From Symsagittifera roscoffensis (lineage: Eukaryota; Xenacoelomorpha; Acoela; Convolutidae): 64,000 bases of DNA. Within the stretch, counting starts at the first letter, position 1, and each line of letters opens with the position of its first letter. A program made the position numbers and the translations under genes. Positions 44,402 through 55,378 of the stretch are shown here, piece after piece. The notes below the pieces were generated by a model. That model was not told the origin of the DNA. It made no database searches and saw only the letters and a list, made by a program, of their open reading frames with translations. The stretch covers positions 42,225,430 through 42,289,429 of the forward strand of contig NC_087065.1 of assembly GCF_963678635.1 (NCBI RefSeq), in the 5' to 3' direction.

Positions 44402-44661
44402 AATTCTCGAAAGCTTCCTGAGCTCTTTCATTCCATTCGAACTTCTACCCTTTGTTGCGCATTAATCGCTGCATTGGGTACACCTTGTTTGCGCATCCAT
44501 TTATGAACTCGCGTTAATAATTGGCAAATCCCAGGAAACTCTTGAGCTGTGTGGCAATTCTGGGGCCTTCCATATTAACACGGCCTCCACCGCATCCGGA
44601 TCCGGCCTCACGTCATGCCTGTCTACCATTCTTCCCAGGTACTTGATTAAGTCCCTAAAAT
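44402..44661 (-). pseudogene. RT C-terminal fragment, first piece of unit M
   Basis: Reads IKYLGRMVDRHDVRPDPDAV, SFLGFANY and AQEAFEN on the minus strand with two stops. It begins close to the same residue at which unit K begins (the KCEILRD...KYLGR region), immediately next to the 3' region of unit R. Confidence 0.8.
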
Positions 44662-45652
44662 GTCAAAATACCAGAATATCTTGACCTTCATTGTTTGACT
44701 AATCGTCCCAATAACGTCACTAATCTCTCAAAACTGTCAACTCGGAAGGTTTGCTGCTAACTATTCGAAATCGTCAAATCTGCATTTTGTTCACTCTGGT
44801 CGAATGTCACATACTCCCCGGACAGCCCGGTCAATGTCCCCATTGAATCTCGTAATGTTCGTAAAATTGGTACAGTGTCATCGAACAGAATTTACAAAAT
44901 TCACGAAATTACTTTTATCCGCGACATATCGACTCACTGCAGAATATAAATGGAGTAAGAATATAAATTTTTTCATTAATCTGCACTTTCGAGGATATGA
45001 CTTAAGATAAAACTTTTTTTCTGACTTCCGATGCCAACGCCCCGATTTAAAAATTTTTTCCTAGGTTTTAAAAGGTGTTAGTTTGCAGGTCAGTCCTGCC
45101 AACCAACAAGCTAAAATTATCCTACTATGCTCCTTCTCTTCGGAAGTTTTAGTTGTTATTGGTCCTTAATATTAAAACTAAGGAACTCTGTGGTTAGAAA
45201 AAACAATGAAACAATCTTCCTCTTCAAGAGATTACCCAAGCCTCTCATGTCACCACAAAGTGATCAGTTGTCCTAGTTGATTAAAAACCATCATGCAGGC
45301 TAGAATTTTTAAATATACTCTTTGCTCAAGCCTTTCTAAATAAAAAGTAAGTGTCCCTAAAGCCACTAACTAAATCAAAATACAAAGTTATAAATGCAAC
45401 AAATTCTTTAATGCTCAAAACTCAAGTAAAATGTTTTCTTTTAGGTTTCAATTACAACTTGGTTGCTTAGTTTCTCACACACATAAAACAATTCTGAGTT
45501 TTAACTTCTTCTCTTTCGTCAATTCTTTGTTTCTTTTTTATTTTCGCCGTTTAGAAGTTCTAAGACTTCTAAATTCTTCTAATTTTCTTTCTTTTTGCAT
45601 CTTGTTTTTCGGCCATTTGTCAATTCTCCATCTCCTCCTCCTGCGACATTGA
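44662..45652. other. 3' region of unit R (truncated)
   Basis: AT-rich noncoding sequence following the last minus-strand ORF of R. It is similar to about 21450-22310 of M, with an extra stretch at about 45080-45290 not seen in M. Ends at the unit M junction. A CTCCCCGGAC repeat is at 44814. Confidence 0.6.
44672..44815. repeat. 140-bp direct repeat, right copy
   Basis: Partner of 44262-44401. It continues without a break into the 3' region of unit R, so this is the resident copy. Confidence 0.85.
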
Positions 45653-46756
45653 CTATGCATTTTCAGTTTCTGTGCCTTGCAACACATCGTTAGCTATTCT
45701 GACGCTGTTGGAAGCAGTCCTCCAACACTTCTGCTCTTTTACCCTCTGTTTACAACAAGGTAGGGGATCCACGTTAGATTCTCTGTTCCTGCAGAAGCTG
45801 TTGTGGAGACACAACGTCACATTTCTCTCCAAATCTTCCTTCAACATCTCTTCCTTCTCTCTACCATTGCGTTCACTTGTCCTTGAAATTCTCTTTACAG
45901 TGGTGGTCACTGCATTGCGATGAGTCACGAAAGCTTGCTTGAAAGCTCCTGCCCCAATGTCCAGCTGATATACACTGTACACTCTGCCGTGCTTCGACAT
46001 ATGCTTTTTGGCTTATTCGTACAACCATGCAGTCATGTTAGCTCTGAACCATGGCATCAATCGTCTTCTCGCCCATATATTTTTCACTTCCATCGGAATG
46101 TTTAGAATTTTGCACATTGTCTCAAAAAGATCTAAATCTTTTAGACAATCCAATTTCTGCAACTGTTCTCCCGTCGGTGCCTCCTGTCTATTGTTTTCTC
46201 TCACATGAGCCTCCAGCCATCGTATCGCCATCATAAGTGCCACTATCACTATCGTTATGGCCCGTGATGAGTCTGGTAAACCCATGGAGAGTAGCTCTCC
46301 AGAGTCCCAGATCAACACCAGATTACTACGCCCGGGATACCACCATGTTTGCAGCAAGCAATGGCAGGGAAACTCATCATGCGTTAACATGATGCTCCTC
46401 CAGTTACGCTTTCCCGAAGTTTCCAGTAGTGGTTCCACTTCCATCATCAGTCGGTGGGCTTCATCATTCTCATCTACTGTATTGTAATTCGTAACGGTTG
46501 ATCCTCTCTGTTTTTGTCTCTCAAAGTCACTGAGTTTCCCACTGACGTATCCCATGAACTTCTTTCCCAGTATCAATTCTAACTCCTCCTTAGTTCTCTC
46601 TGGAACTGCTGAGAAGATTTTGCACAGTAGCTCATAAGACTTTTCCGACATTCTTGCTAGTCTTACACACTTTCGCACTGAGAAGGCTTGATCCACGATC
46701 GTTCTCGTACTTTTACATCCATAGCGACGAAATGCACTGGGTATCTGCTCTTGCAC
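45653..46756 (-). pseudogene. Hydrophobic/membrane module, unit R (best copy)
   Basis: The 247-codon frame 46013-46756 contains MSEKSYELLCKIFSAVPERT, FPCHCLLQTWWYPGRSNLVL and then SSRAITIVIVALMMAIRWLE, a hydrophobic stretch of about 17 residues ended by Arg and Glu, read as a single membrane helix. A tail of about 150 residues continues in 45653-46000 (MSKHGRVYSVYQLDIGAGAF). A luminal domain, one helix and a long tail suggest a type I membrane protein. By position at the 3' end of a retroelement an envelope-like role can be imagined, but no known glycoprotein family is recognised. Confidence 0.5.
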
Positions 46757-46963
46757 ATTGGAGCTAATGTCGATCCCACCATTTATCGCGCTCCCGATGG
46801 TCTGCGATAAGTTTCACTGTGTCTGATGTTCATTTCAGTCTCGATCGCTTCCCTCCGTTTTCCTATGTGTTTTTGCTCAGTCTGCAAAACTCCTGGGAAC
46901 ACTTCTACACTGATGGCCGTGACCATCTCATGTTTCTGTTCTAGATTCAATAGTGACTCTATA
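46530..46963. repeat. Diverged internal duplication in unit R, copy b
   Basis: Encodes on the minus strand QKHEMVTAISVEVFPGVLQT and RHSETYRRPSGAR, the same segment as 46964-47410, with many residue differences. It carries an in-frame stop after SGAR. Confidence 0.75.
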
Positions 46964-47410
46964 ATTATAATCCGTCGCTGTTGATCCTCTCTGTTTGTGT
47001 CTCAGCATGTCTCATGAATTTTTTCCCAGTAACAGTTCTAAATCCTTGGTTCTTCCTGACACTGCGGTAAACATCTTACACAGCAACTCGTTAAATTTCT
47101 CCGACATCCTCGCAAGTCTTACACATTTTTGCACTGAGAAGGCTCGATCCAGGATTGTCCTTGTACTCATTGCATCCACTGCTACAATGTTTACTGGATA
47201 TCGACCTTTGCACATTGACACCAACGTCAATCCTACTAGGTATCGCGCTCCACATGGTCTGCGGTAAGTTTCACTCTGCCTGATGTTCGTTTCCTGTTTT
47301 AAGGCTTCTCTCCATTTTCCAATATGCTTCTGTTCGGTTTGTAACACTCTCGGAAACACTTCTACATTGATGGCTGTGACCATCTCATGCTTTTATGCTA
47401 GTTTCAATAG
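46964..47410. repeat. Diverged internal duplication in unit R, copy a
   Basis: Encodes MVTAINVEVFPRVLQTEQKH, RQSETYRRPCGARYLVGLTL and SEKFNELLCKMFTAVSGRT. It is closer to unit M than to its neighbour copy b, which suggests either insertion or conversion from an M-like unit rather than a simple recent duplication. Confidence 0.75.
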
Positions 47411-47857
47411 TGACTCTAAAGAACCAAACATACTGTAGAATCCTAGTGCAGTCACTAGATTCACCTCGGTTTCTCCATGACAATCTGCGATCAATTCCGT
47501 TTCACACTGTTTCACACTGTTCAAAATCAGGGAGGCCTCAGGTAATTCGGCTCTGCCCCTCATCCTCATAGGTGGAAGGCTTAATTCCGTCCATTCCATG
47601 TTAAACGCTCCAGGCTTCGGAGTCGCGGCATTGCCTATGCGCCTCCTCGTGGCTTGATCCGTATAAGCAAATCGCGTGTACTGTAACATATATAAAGTGT
47701 ATAAACATAAACATAAATCGCGTGTATAAGCAAATTGCGTATTCCTGCCCACAAAACACGGATCCATCGTTTCCGAGAATTTCGCTGCCCGACTTTCATT
47801 GATTTCGAACACTCCCAGCCTGGGAGTTTGCACAACGGAGACTGCTCCGAGCAACAT
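47012..47857 (-). pseudogene. Domain X end joined to the module before the membrane segment, unit R
   Basis: The frame 47393-47857 begins MLLGAVSVVQTPRLGVFEIN (end of domain X), passes a stretch with short repeats (TTTCACACTG doubled at about 47500-47520), then reads CHGETEVNLVTALGFYSMFG. The frame 47012-47383 follows. In M about 2.5 kb of coding sequence (basic/helical and Cys-rich modules) lies between these two parts, so R has an internal deletion at about 47500. Confidence 0.5.
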
Positions 47858-48696
47858 TCTTCTTCTGGCAGCTTCTCGTAATCACCCCAGTCTTTGGTCT
47901 CTTCTCTCATCTTGTGGTATGCTGTAGTGAGACGAGGAACTCCTGTTATCTCACCATTAGTTTTGTCATAAGGCCTTAGATTCCAGAGCTTCGGAAATAC
48001 TTCAATGTGTCCTCTCTCTACTTCTCCCATACGATCGCGGAAGTGATCGTCAAAGTTGATGACCATCCTTTCTGGCTCAGCTATCTTCCCAAACAACAGA
48101 TCTTCGCTCATGAGTTCCCGCAATACGTGCTGCTCACACCAGTTCAGCACACTCCCGTCCACTGCTGATATGAGGTTCAGGTGCAGCACCGACCTCCTGT
48201 ACGTTTCCACCTTAACATCAGGGAACACAAACGTGACTGCTGGTCCATAGATCACTGTCACAAACTCCGTGGCTCCTCTGATCAACGCTAAGGGATCGGT
48301 CCTCATAGCTAAGCTTAGATCAGTTAGCAGGGGCTTGCCCCCGACATGTCGTCTCACGTCTTCCTCCCTCTCAATCGTCTCATCCTCTCCTGTTCCAAAG
48401 CGATTCTGATGCAGGAGGTACTGACCAAGAGTATGTCTCAGATCTCTTATATTATTCCACGAATCCGTGGCTTTCTTTACATCGAATCTCCTCACATTCT
48501 CTCTCATCTGCTCTGGGTAGCGTGTCAGGTTCATCAGTCCTCCCAAGTTTCCATGCGTTATTTCAATCAATGTTGGAAGTCCATCTAACCGAAAGTTCTG
48601 AACTCTTTCGGTGAGCAGTACTACCGGTCCTTTCACGAAGTTCTCTGCTCCAATTGTCACGAACAAGGCTAGTAGTTCAACGATTGATACTTCCAC
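47635..48696 (-). pseudogene. Domain X, unit R (353 codons open)
   Basis: The longest version of this domain. N-terminal part: AENFVKGPVVLLTERVQNFR, THGNLGGLMNLTRYPEQMRE. Middle: RRHVGGKPLLTDLSLAMRTD, VTVIYGPAVTFVFPDVKVET, HLNLISAVDGSVLNWCEQHV. Later: ERMVINFDDHFRDRMGEVER. A frameshift near 47870 leaves a spurious C-terminus; the true continuation is in the frame 47393-47857. Mixed alpha/beta character. No family recognised. In M the N-terminal third is amplified fourfold. Expected start is within or upstream of 48696-48720. Confidence 0.5.
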
Positions 48697-49079
48697 TACT
48701 GATTGGATGAATTATTTTATCAAGTATCGAGAGAGTTTTGAATAGACTTTTGCCAAGAAGGACGCGGTCCATCCGGCTCTCAGCCCTTCCAGCATGCTGT
48801 CAGTCATTCCAAAGTTCTTCTCCCTTCACCTTCTTAGTCCAGAAAGTTTCCAGGGTAACTTGTCACACTCTGTTTACAAACTCGGCTGCCTTCTCTTCGG
48901 CATTTTCGGCCAGGTTCACCTCCTTTACAAGGTAGGCATGGGTTTTCCTGATCATCACTGCTCCTTGCTCAAAAGCATCCGCACCCAATGCCGCTACTCG
49001 AGGAGTTAGGTGTAGCCACTGGTTAGCTTCTTGCTTGGTTCTCAAAACCATCGCCTCCAAGTGAGCTCTGGTATCCTTG
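48697..49079 (-). pseudogene. Conserved segment before domain X, unit R
   Basis: The frame 48863-49060 reads ANQWLHLTPRVAALGADAFE and HAYLVKEVNLAENAEEKAAE, as in unit M 35672-35991. The stretch between 48697 and 48862 decays. The LTR retrotransposon inserted immediately upstream, at 49080-49084. Confidence 0.5.
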
Positions 49080-49084
49080 GAGTT
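49080..49084. repeat. Target-site duplication, left (GAGTT)
   Basis: GAGTT immediately before the 5' LTR, matched by GAGTT at 55901-55905. Five bp is usual for Ty3/Gypsy integration. Confidence 0.85.
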
Positions 49085-49406
49085 TGTCGTGAGGCGACCT
49101 TCGGTACCTCGTCAGTTATTTGTTTTTTTTTTGCAAAGTGATGCTAAATATGGTAACCAATGTCATTGTTGTAACCTCTATTCAGTACCACGGTGAGCGT
49201 GTTCATTCTTTATCTGTTATCACTATTTTTTGCTAGCAAATCTGATTCTACTTAATCTAATGATCTTTCGGGACAAACTTCATAAGCCAAAATTATATTC
49301 GAAACTAAGCATCAAAATAATACAAACTAACAAAGTATCTAACACTAAAACAATTTACTTATTGTTCAGCAACGAAGTTTTCATTCTAAAACCTCGGCCA
49401 ATCTCA
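49085..49406 (+). repeat. 5' LTR (322 bp)
   Basis: Starts TGTCGTGAGG and ends AATCTCA, matching the 3' LTR over its length. The TG...CA ends fit LTR convention. Confidence 0.95.
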
Positions 49407-50449
49407 TGGCGCAGCCAGCAGTTCCTGTGAACGAAGACAGGACTGACCTGTTAGGCATTCCCCCCTTTTGGGCGAAAGCCTATATTGACCCACCATTCCT
49501 GTGGTAATCTTGGATCGGTCGATTTTTTTGGCCGCTGGTCTGAAGGATAATATCAATCCTCATGATCTGTTAGTTGAACCCACTGAGGTCATCGATGAAC
49601 CTCCTTCAAGACCGGAGTTAATTGCTGAGGGCGAAGACGCTGGAGCAGCTAATGCCCGCAGACAGAAAGAACAAGCGGCGATCCGGAGGATTACCGAACT
49701 AAACGTGGAGAGAAGGAGAAAAGGCCCTCGGATCAGTCAGAATTGGTTCTATCATGAAGCCGAAGCTCGTATGAAATCTCGCTTGTTCTTTGCTCTGGGA
49801 AATGAAGGGATGAGACGATTCGCTGACTCATTTCCTCATACGGACATTAGTAATATTCCTTTTCGAGAATTTCACACTGGGTGTGAAACGGTATTCAAGG
49901 TTGAGAGAAAGTTTACGGTGGAGCGTATCAAATTGTATAACACGGTTTTCATGCTTGAAAATGACACTTTCTCGTCATTTACGCTCGCTTGAGCGCCCAA
50001 CTGGCTTTGTGTAATTGGCCTAATGATCAGAAAAAGGAGACTTTGAAAGACCTCTTTATTGGGCGGATTCGAGACGTTGATGTTCAACAACAACTCATCA
50101 AGGCAAAAGCTGATCTAGATGGCACTTTTAAGCTCGCGCTCGAGTGCGAGAAGGGAGCAAGTACGTCGGCTCAGTATCAAAAACTACTCCCTCATAATCA
50201 ACATTCAACCTGTATTAAGGTTAAACAAGAATCTACTTGCTCTATTCAGTCGTCGAGAGGGAAACGGAAGTATCCTCAAAATCAAAATAATCGACAGACG
50301 TCACAAAACGATCAAACAAATAAATCATGTTACTTCTGTGGTAATCCTTGAAGCTCGGAGCACCGAAAATCTTGTCCAGCTCGTGACGTAACCTGTAATC
50401 TCTGTCGGAAACGAGGTCACTTTGCGTGTCAATCTGGTGCAGGAAAATG
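49406..50449 (+). pseudogene. Gag with CCHC knuckles, LTR retrotransposon
   Basis: An ATG at 49406 (MAQPAVPVNEDRTD) opens a frame that stops at about 49507. The stretch 49501-49992 continues with the capsid region (SRLFFALGNEGMRRFADSFP, VERIKLYNTVFMLENDTF), and 49989-50351 follows (LCNWPNDQKKETLKDLFIGR). A TGA interrupts knuckle 1 just after CYFCGNP. Knuckle 2 reads CNLCRKRGHFAC, two residues shorter than the usual CX2CX4HX4C. The capsid and knuckle layout is typical of Mag/K02A2.6-like Gag. At least three disabling changes are visible. Confidence 0.8.
49407..49425 (+). promoter_or_regulatory. Primer-binding region of the LTR retrotransposon
   Basis: TGGCGCAGCCAGCAGTTCC directly after the 5' LTR. 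The TGG start fits a tRNA 3' CCA end; the tRNA is not identified. Confidence 0.6.
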
Positions 50450-50607
50450 AAGACGTGGCAGGTCCCTCTGTGGATTGCAATTTCATAGATGTAGACCAGG
50501 ATAGTGAGCCCGAATATGGGGTGTTACAGCTGGAATCCGCTATCATGATCAATAGCGTAGAAACCCTTAAGTCAAGTTGAGGACAACCTCGGAGCCTCAG
50601 TATCCAG

Positions 50608-51009
50608 TTGCGTTCTGGTTACAGTTTTTTCTATTCGACAGTAGACACAGGAAGCCCAGTTTCGTTCCTGAATAAACGCACCTGTGAATTACTCTTGCAA
50701 AGAAGTCCATCAATTGAGTTTCGCGATATCACACGTTACCCTATCAATACCTTGTATGTTGACTATAACAAGAAGCCCATTCGCCTCCTGAGGTCAATTC
50801 AAATTCCGATTTACTCTAGTGGCTGGAGGGTGGCAAACGCTCAGTTCCTCATCTCGGAGAATAGAACTCGTAATCTTCTCGGTTTGGACTTGCAGGAGAA
50901 ACTGGGTATTTTAACTACACAATTGAAGGCCGAAACAATCCAGTCGGTGGAATATAGCTCCTCGGATCCGATTTCAGAATACTGGTGTTCTTTTTTCGCA
51001 AAGAAGTAA
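50608..51009 (+). pseudogene. Retropepsin protease, LTR retrotransposon
   Basis: Open for 133 codons. The active-site loop is FYSTVDTGSPVSFLN near the start, and NRTRNLLGLDL is the LLG-type C-terminal strand. Length and order fit a retroviral aspartic protease. It ends at a stop at 51009, seven bases before the RT frame begins, so protease and RT are no longer joined. The stretch 50450-50607 is the spacer from the knuckles, with stops. Confidence 0.8.
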
Positions 51010-51015
51010 GCCCAT

Positions 51016-52330
51016 GTGTTCAATCGTTTGAGTCGTTCAAAAAGTCATAAAGTATACACCAAATTCAGGTTCCCATTGGTGCCACGTCAAATCAAAGGAA
51101 GAAAAGTTCCTATTCATATTCAGGATAGGGTCGCGAGTGAGATAAAACTTTTGGTGGAGCAAGGACATATTGAAAACTTAGATAAGTGTACGACTGATTT
51201 CTTTATAGCACCGATTGTGCTAACTGCAAAAAAGGATGGATCAATCAAACTGGCCCTCAATGCTAAACCGATGAATGCTCAGATCTGGAAAAATAAGTAC
51301 AAGATGCCGAATATTCATGAGCTTATTGATTCCGCGGCACACATCATAACTCGAAATGTTCCTGGTAAGGTTTGGTTCTCGTCCTTGGATCTAAAGTATG
51401 CGTTTAGTCAGTTACCACAGTCATCACTCACTAGCAGCCACTTACAAGGGCTGGAAGGAGTTATCTGTTACCTCGACGACATTTTGAATATCACTAAAGG
51501 AGATATCCAAGAGCATAACGATTTGGTCGAGAGAGTTTTGCAAAGGCTTGATGCGGAAGGATGGGCCCTCAAACTGAGTAAGTGCGAATTCTCTGTTAAC
51601 CAATTAACTTGGCTAGGGTTTGACATTAATGAGAATGGGTACTCTCCAAAATTTTCAAAGATCGAGGCAATTCAATCGCTTAAACCACCTCGAACTCTAA
51701 AACAACTTCGGTCATTCATGTGAACGCTAAACCATTTACAAAGGTTTATCCCTAATTTGCATACCCAAACTGTCCATTTCCGGGCCTCATTGAAGGCTTG
51801 TAATAAACAATCGTTCCTGTGGGGTGAGGATCAAATTAAAGCCTTTCACGATATAATCAAGATGATTGCGAAAATTCCGAGCTTGTATCACTTCGATTTA
51901 TCGAAGGGATCGAGAGTAAAATGCGACGCGAGCCATAATGGCTTAGGTGCTTGCCTCGAACAGGATGTTGAACCGGGAATTTGGGCCCCAACTGCTTTTG
52001 CTTCGCGTTTCCTTACTAATGCGGAGGTTAAGTATAGCACTAACGAACTGGAGTTATTGGCTATTGTCTGAGCTTGCGAACAGTTTCGTACTTAATTATT
52101 AGGTACGCGCTTTCAAGTGTTAACCGATCATACGGCTATCATATCGGCATTAAGCAAAAATTATAATAATAAGTCATATCAGTCTCGCCTTGCTCGTTGG
52201 GCTGATCGTCTGCTACCTTTCGATTTTGAGGTTATTCACGTCCCAGGGGTCACGCTGGGGATTGTCGATTACTTATCACGTTATTCTACATTTCCAGCTC
52301 CTGAACCCTCTAAATACGACGAACTTTTTG
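51016..52330 (+). pseudogene. RT and RNase H, LTR retrotransposon, RT motif B missing
   Basis: RT frame 51016-51723: KDGSIKLALNAKPMNAQIWK, motif A FSSLDLKYAFSQL, then after only about 20 residues motif C YLDDI. About 40 residues including motif B are deleted between SLTSS and HLQGLE. The connection continues past a TGA at 51721. RNase H: RVKCDASHNGLGACLEQ (Asp), TNELELLAIV (Glu) before a stop at 52069, and LTDHTAIISAL (Asp), in 51757-52071 and from 52117. Converts element RNA to DNA in live relatives; dead here. Confidence 0.9.
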
Positions 52331-52983
52331 TCGTTAAGTCAATTGAGGCCTTCCATCAGACCCTCTCGTTTATTAATTCTTATAATTCCTCTCTGGGAAA
52401 TCAAAATTGTGTAACGCCGCAAGAGGGCGTCCAATTTGTGTCTCAATTTAATAACGCTTGTTATTTACGTTACTCGCCGGTTGAGGGCGATGTTAATGTC
52501 CCTCATTGTTTTAACCAATCATATTGCGGTATGCAAATGGATTGCTTGCGTTCTTTGTCACAAGAGGGCGTCGATTTATGCGATCACGAATTCAACCAAT
52601 CAGGGACCGGTATGCTATTTGATTGTTGCAAACCAGATGACGTTTCAAAAAATCACTGTCTCCGACCTGAATCTTTAGCAAACATTCAATTTATTCCAAC
52701 TATTTTCTTAAACAATCCGATCAACTTGACAACACCGCAAAACAAAAACCAAACTCCTACTGACTCGAACACTACCATCACTCAACCGGACCCTATGACC
52801 ATACTACAATCAACTGCTGAGCAGGCAGAGTTACAAACGTTTGTGGAAACTTTTCCAGTCAGTTCTCCCAACTTTCGTCGACCTAGTCCAAGGCCGCAAA
52901 TACGATCTCGTCAACTCAACCGCATGTCCCGACTGGATCAGATTCGCCAACGAAACAGACAGAACACGGGAACGGGCCGCTAA
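52331..52983 (+). pseudogene. Linker between RNase H and integrase, LTR retrotransposon
   Basis: Continuation of the frame that starts at 52117, to a stop at 52983. It contains repeated short blocks with Cys (NNACYLRYSPVEGDVN, HCFNQSYCGMQMDCL, EFNQSGTGMLFDCC), each preceded by an ...EGV.F/D pattern, which looks like degenerate tandem repeats of about 45 residues. The C-terminal part is Thr/Asn/Gln-rich and then Arg-rich. Linkers of this kind are variable in the family. Confidence 0.6.
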
Positions 52984-54340
52984 AGCCCGCTTTGTCGCCA
53001 CAAGAACTACTACTAGAAAGGACGGTCACACGCAACTGTTAGAGGCAATTAGACGATGTCGCCTGTCAAAGCCAGGAAAAGTCAACATGGCCGCGAAGAT
53101 TGGGGTCTTAGCGGTGAATGGGGGTAAACCTCTCCTCTCCTCATCCAAAAAAGAAATTGTGGGCTTGCCTGGGCTCTTTGATGCAGACCTGTTGGCGGAT
53201 TTGACGGCGGAGGATCGTTTTCTTGGCCCCATGAAGCGAGCCACCATAAACCAGGACATCACCTCCTTCAACAAGCTTGGTGCGTATATGGCCCAGTTTT
53301 GGCCTAAATCAGCGGTGGTTAATAACTGTGTAGTTATTGACAATAAATTAGCTATTCCTGAACCTCTCCGACAAGCCATGCTCACTCGTCTTCGCAGATC
53401 TCACCCGGGACAAGAGGCCATGATGACAGCCTCCGAATACCTCTGGTAGCCGTTTATGAACCGTCAAATTATCGAGACGTGTGAGAAGTGTCGTGAATGC
53501 ACCCTGTTTGGTAAGAATCTTAAGCCCGCGTCAACTTTTAATACTGCGAAATCTCTGCCTGTACTATCTGGACCTAATCAGGAGCTACAATTAGATTTTG
53601 CTGGCCCGATACTTGAAGAAAAGGGGTCTAAGATCTTTCTTTTGGTAGCGATTGATCGGTTCTCTAAGTTTCCTTAGTTCTGATTTCTAAAACCACTGGG
53701 GCTAAGAAGGTTACTAAATTCCTTGATTCCTATATTCTTATTCACGGTTTTCCTCATTCTATCAGAACGGATCACGGCTCAGGTTTTAAGAATAATTTGG
53801 TGCAAAAGTTCTGCTCTAATAGAGGTATTAAACATATCCTCTCACTGGTCGGAGATCATCGCGGCAGTGGGTTGGTCGAACGATCGATTCAAACAAGCAA
53901 GAGAAAATTGGGTGTGGCGAAACTCGATCCTAATTTAAAAAATCTTAAGGATACGATCCATCAAATACTTGAAGATATTCGCTAGAGTAACCATTCGGTG
54001 CTTAAGAAATCCCCTTTTGAATTTTATTTTGGTCGTAAAGCTAATACTGTATGGTCTCAGGCACGTAATATTTTTGTTCAATCTGATACTTCAGCCAAAG
54101 GATTGGAGCGAAACCTCCATACACCAGACCAGATTGCCAGCAACGATTATAGTAGGGACAGGGCAAAAGTTGTTCCTCGCGGCAGTTCCAGTCCAACACT
54201 TCCTACCCGCTTCAAACCCTTGTTTTCGTTGGACGGAAATGTTGCAGACACTGAACCTTACAAGGCGCTGGCGGATCCCGCTCGGGCGGCGAATAAATAG
54301 CCGCAGTTCAAGCGTAATCTTCCCCCAGATGGAGGGAAAT
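52841..54340 (+). pseudogene. Integrase, LTR retrotransposon, D,D(35)E readable
   Basis: The frame 52841-53449 leads into the zinc domain (RRSHPGQEAM, then after a stop CEKCREC; the first His appears replaced by Arg). Core: LQLDFAGPILEE (first Asp) in 53456-53677, IRTDHGSGF (second Asp) at about 53762, and GSGLVERSIQ (Glu), 35 residues later. The stretch 53998-54300 has the post-core segment KKSPFEFYFGRKANTVWS and a basic end. Stops at about 53450, 53676 and 53984. The triad is intact but the frame is not. Confidence 0.85.
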
Positions 54341-55378
54341 TGGTCCTCAAGGAGCTCGCAACCCGGCATTCGGACCTCGCCCATTCTCTCAAGTCCGGTC
54401 TAAACACCAATAATCTTCGCTTCTCGGCAATTGCCTCACCTCCGGGGGCGCAAGTCAGCTCCAGGCGTGCACCAGTTGTGCAACCTCGTCGTCTCTCGAG
54501 AACAATTGCTCCAAACACTATAGGTGATCGCATCCAAGCTTCGAATTCAACTTCTAAAGGAGCGGTTAAACTACTTATCACGCGGTCGCAGCCTGTGTTA
54601 CTGGAACAACGGCCAAACAATTCCGCTCTCTCTACTCCGATGGTGGATCTCACTGTTGACTCTTCCAGTGAAAGTTCAATTGGATCAAACAACGGTCGTC
54701 AGGTGGCTCGAGATTCAATAACTACCGGAAAACGCCAGAGGTTTCAGTGTGACTCACCTCCGGTTCGATTTGCTTATCAGTTTGCCTCGACGTCGACGCC
54801 CCATACCTCCACTCGTGCTACTTACTCGCGCAATATCGATTCTACTCAACAACCGGATGGGTCGTTTGCTTTGCCTCAACCGAGGTCCTCACATCACGCT
54901 GTTTCTTCCTCGACTACTCATCCTGCGGGGCCTCCTGAAGTTAGTACCTCTCGTCCTCAAATTATGGTCTCGTCGCCGGAAAAGGAGGTATCAAAAGATA
55001 TGAATCTCCCCTCTCATTCAGCGTCCTCAGAGCTGCCTTCCTCCTACCCTTCACTTTCACTACCTGCACAACCGGTGGTTGACGATGCCGAGTCAGTCAG
55101 GACGTCTCACCGTAGCAAAAAGCCAACTCATTTTTTTTGGCAATCCGTTGCGTCATTCGGTGAAATCAGTAGAGGAGGATCAAAATTTGCCCTCTGAAAC
55201 GACATTAGCTTCACCTCTTATACCAGTCACGGAGGAACAAAATATGCCCTCAGATGCGCCGGTTGTGTCCACATCATCACCACGGAAACAACTTATTCGC
55301 AATCGTTTTCCGCTTCAACCTTCAACTCCGACGTCGTCTTCTCTCGCTCAAAGGAAGGAAACCACTGGCACAGATTGA
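54340..55378 (+). pseudogene. C-terminal extension after integrase, LTR retrotransposon
   Basis: Open for 285 codons (to 55197), continuing in another frame to 55378. It begins LKELATRHSDLAHSLKS and is then Ser/Thr/Pro-rich without a fold (LSTPMVDLTVDSSSESSIGS, SSTTHPAGPPEVSTSRPQ). Near the end DDAESVRTSHRSKKPTHFF resembles the RRSxR-x-PxxF/Y end of integrase tails in this group. A disordered tail is the most likely reading. Confidence 0.6.

Larger units (their letters stand above)
18891..44661 (-). mobile_element. Unit M: giant element copy with internal amplifications
   Basis: Minus-strand order: RT fragment (44402-44661), inserted 3'-region segment (43498-44401), RNase H, acidic linker, integrase, macro-like module, gap, coiled coil, SGNH1, linker, SGNH2-like, further domains, Cys-rich and hydrophobic modules, 3' region. 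It is enlarged by a 525-bp tandem array and a 6.8-kb tandem duplication. It is close to unit R throughout. The 5' end is missing (no gag, protease or RT palm); it starts near the same RT position as unit K. All ORFs are broken. Confidence 0.75.
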
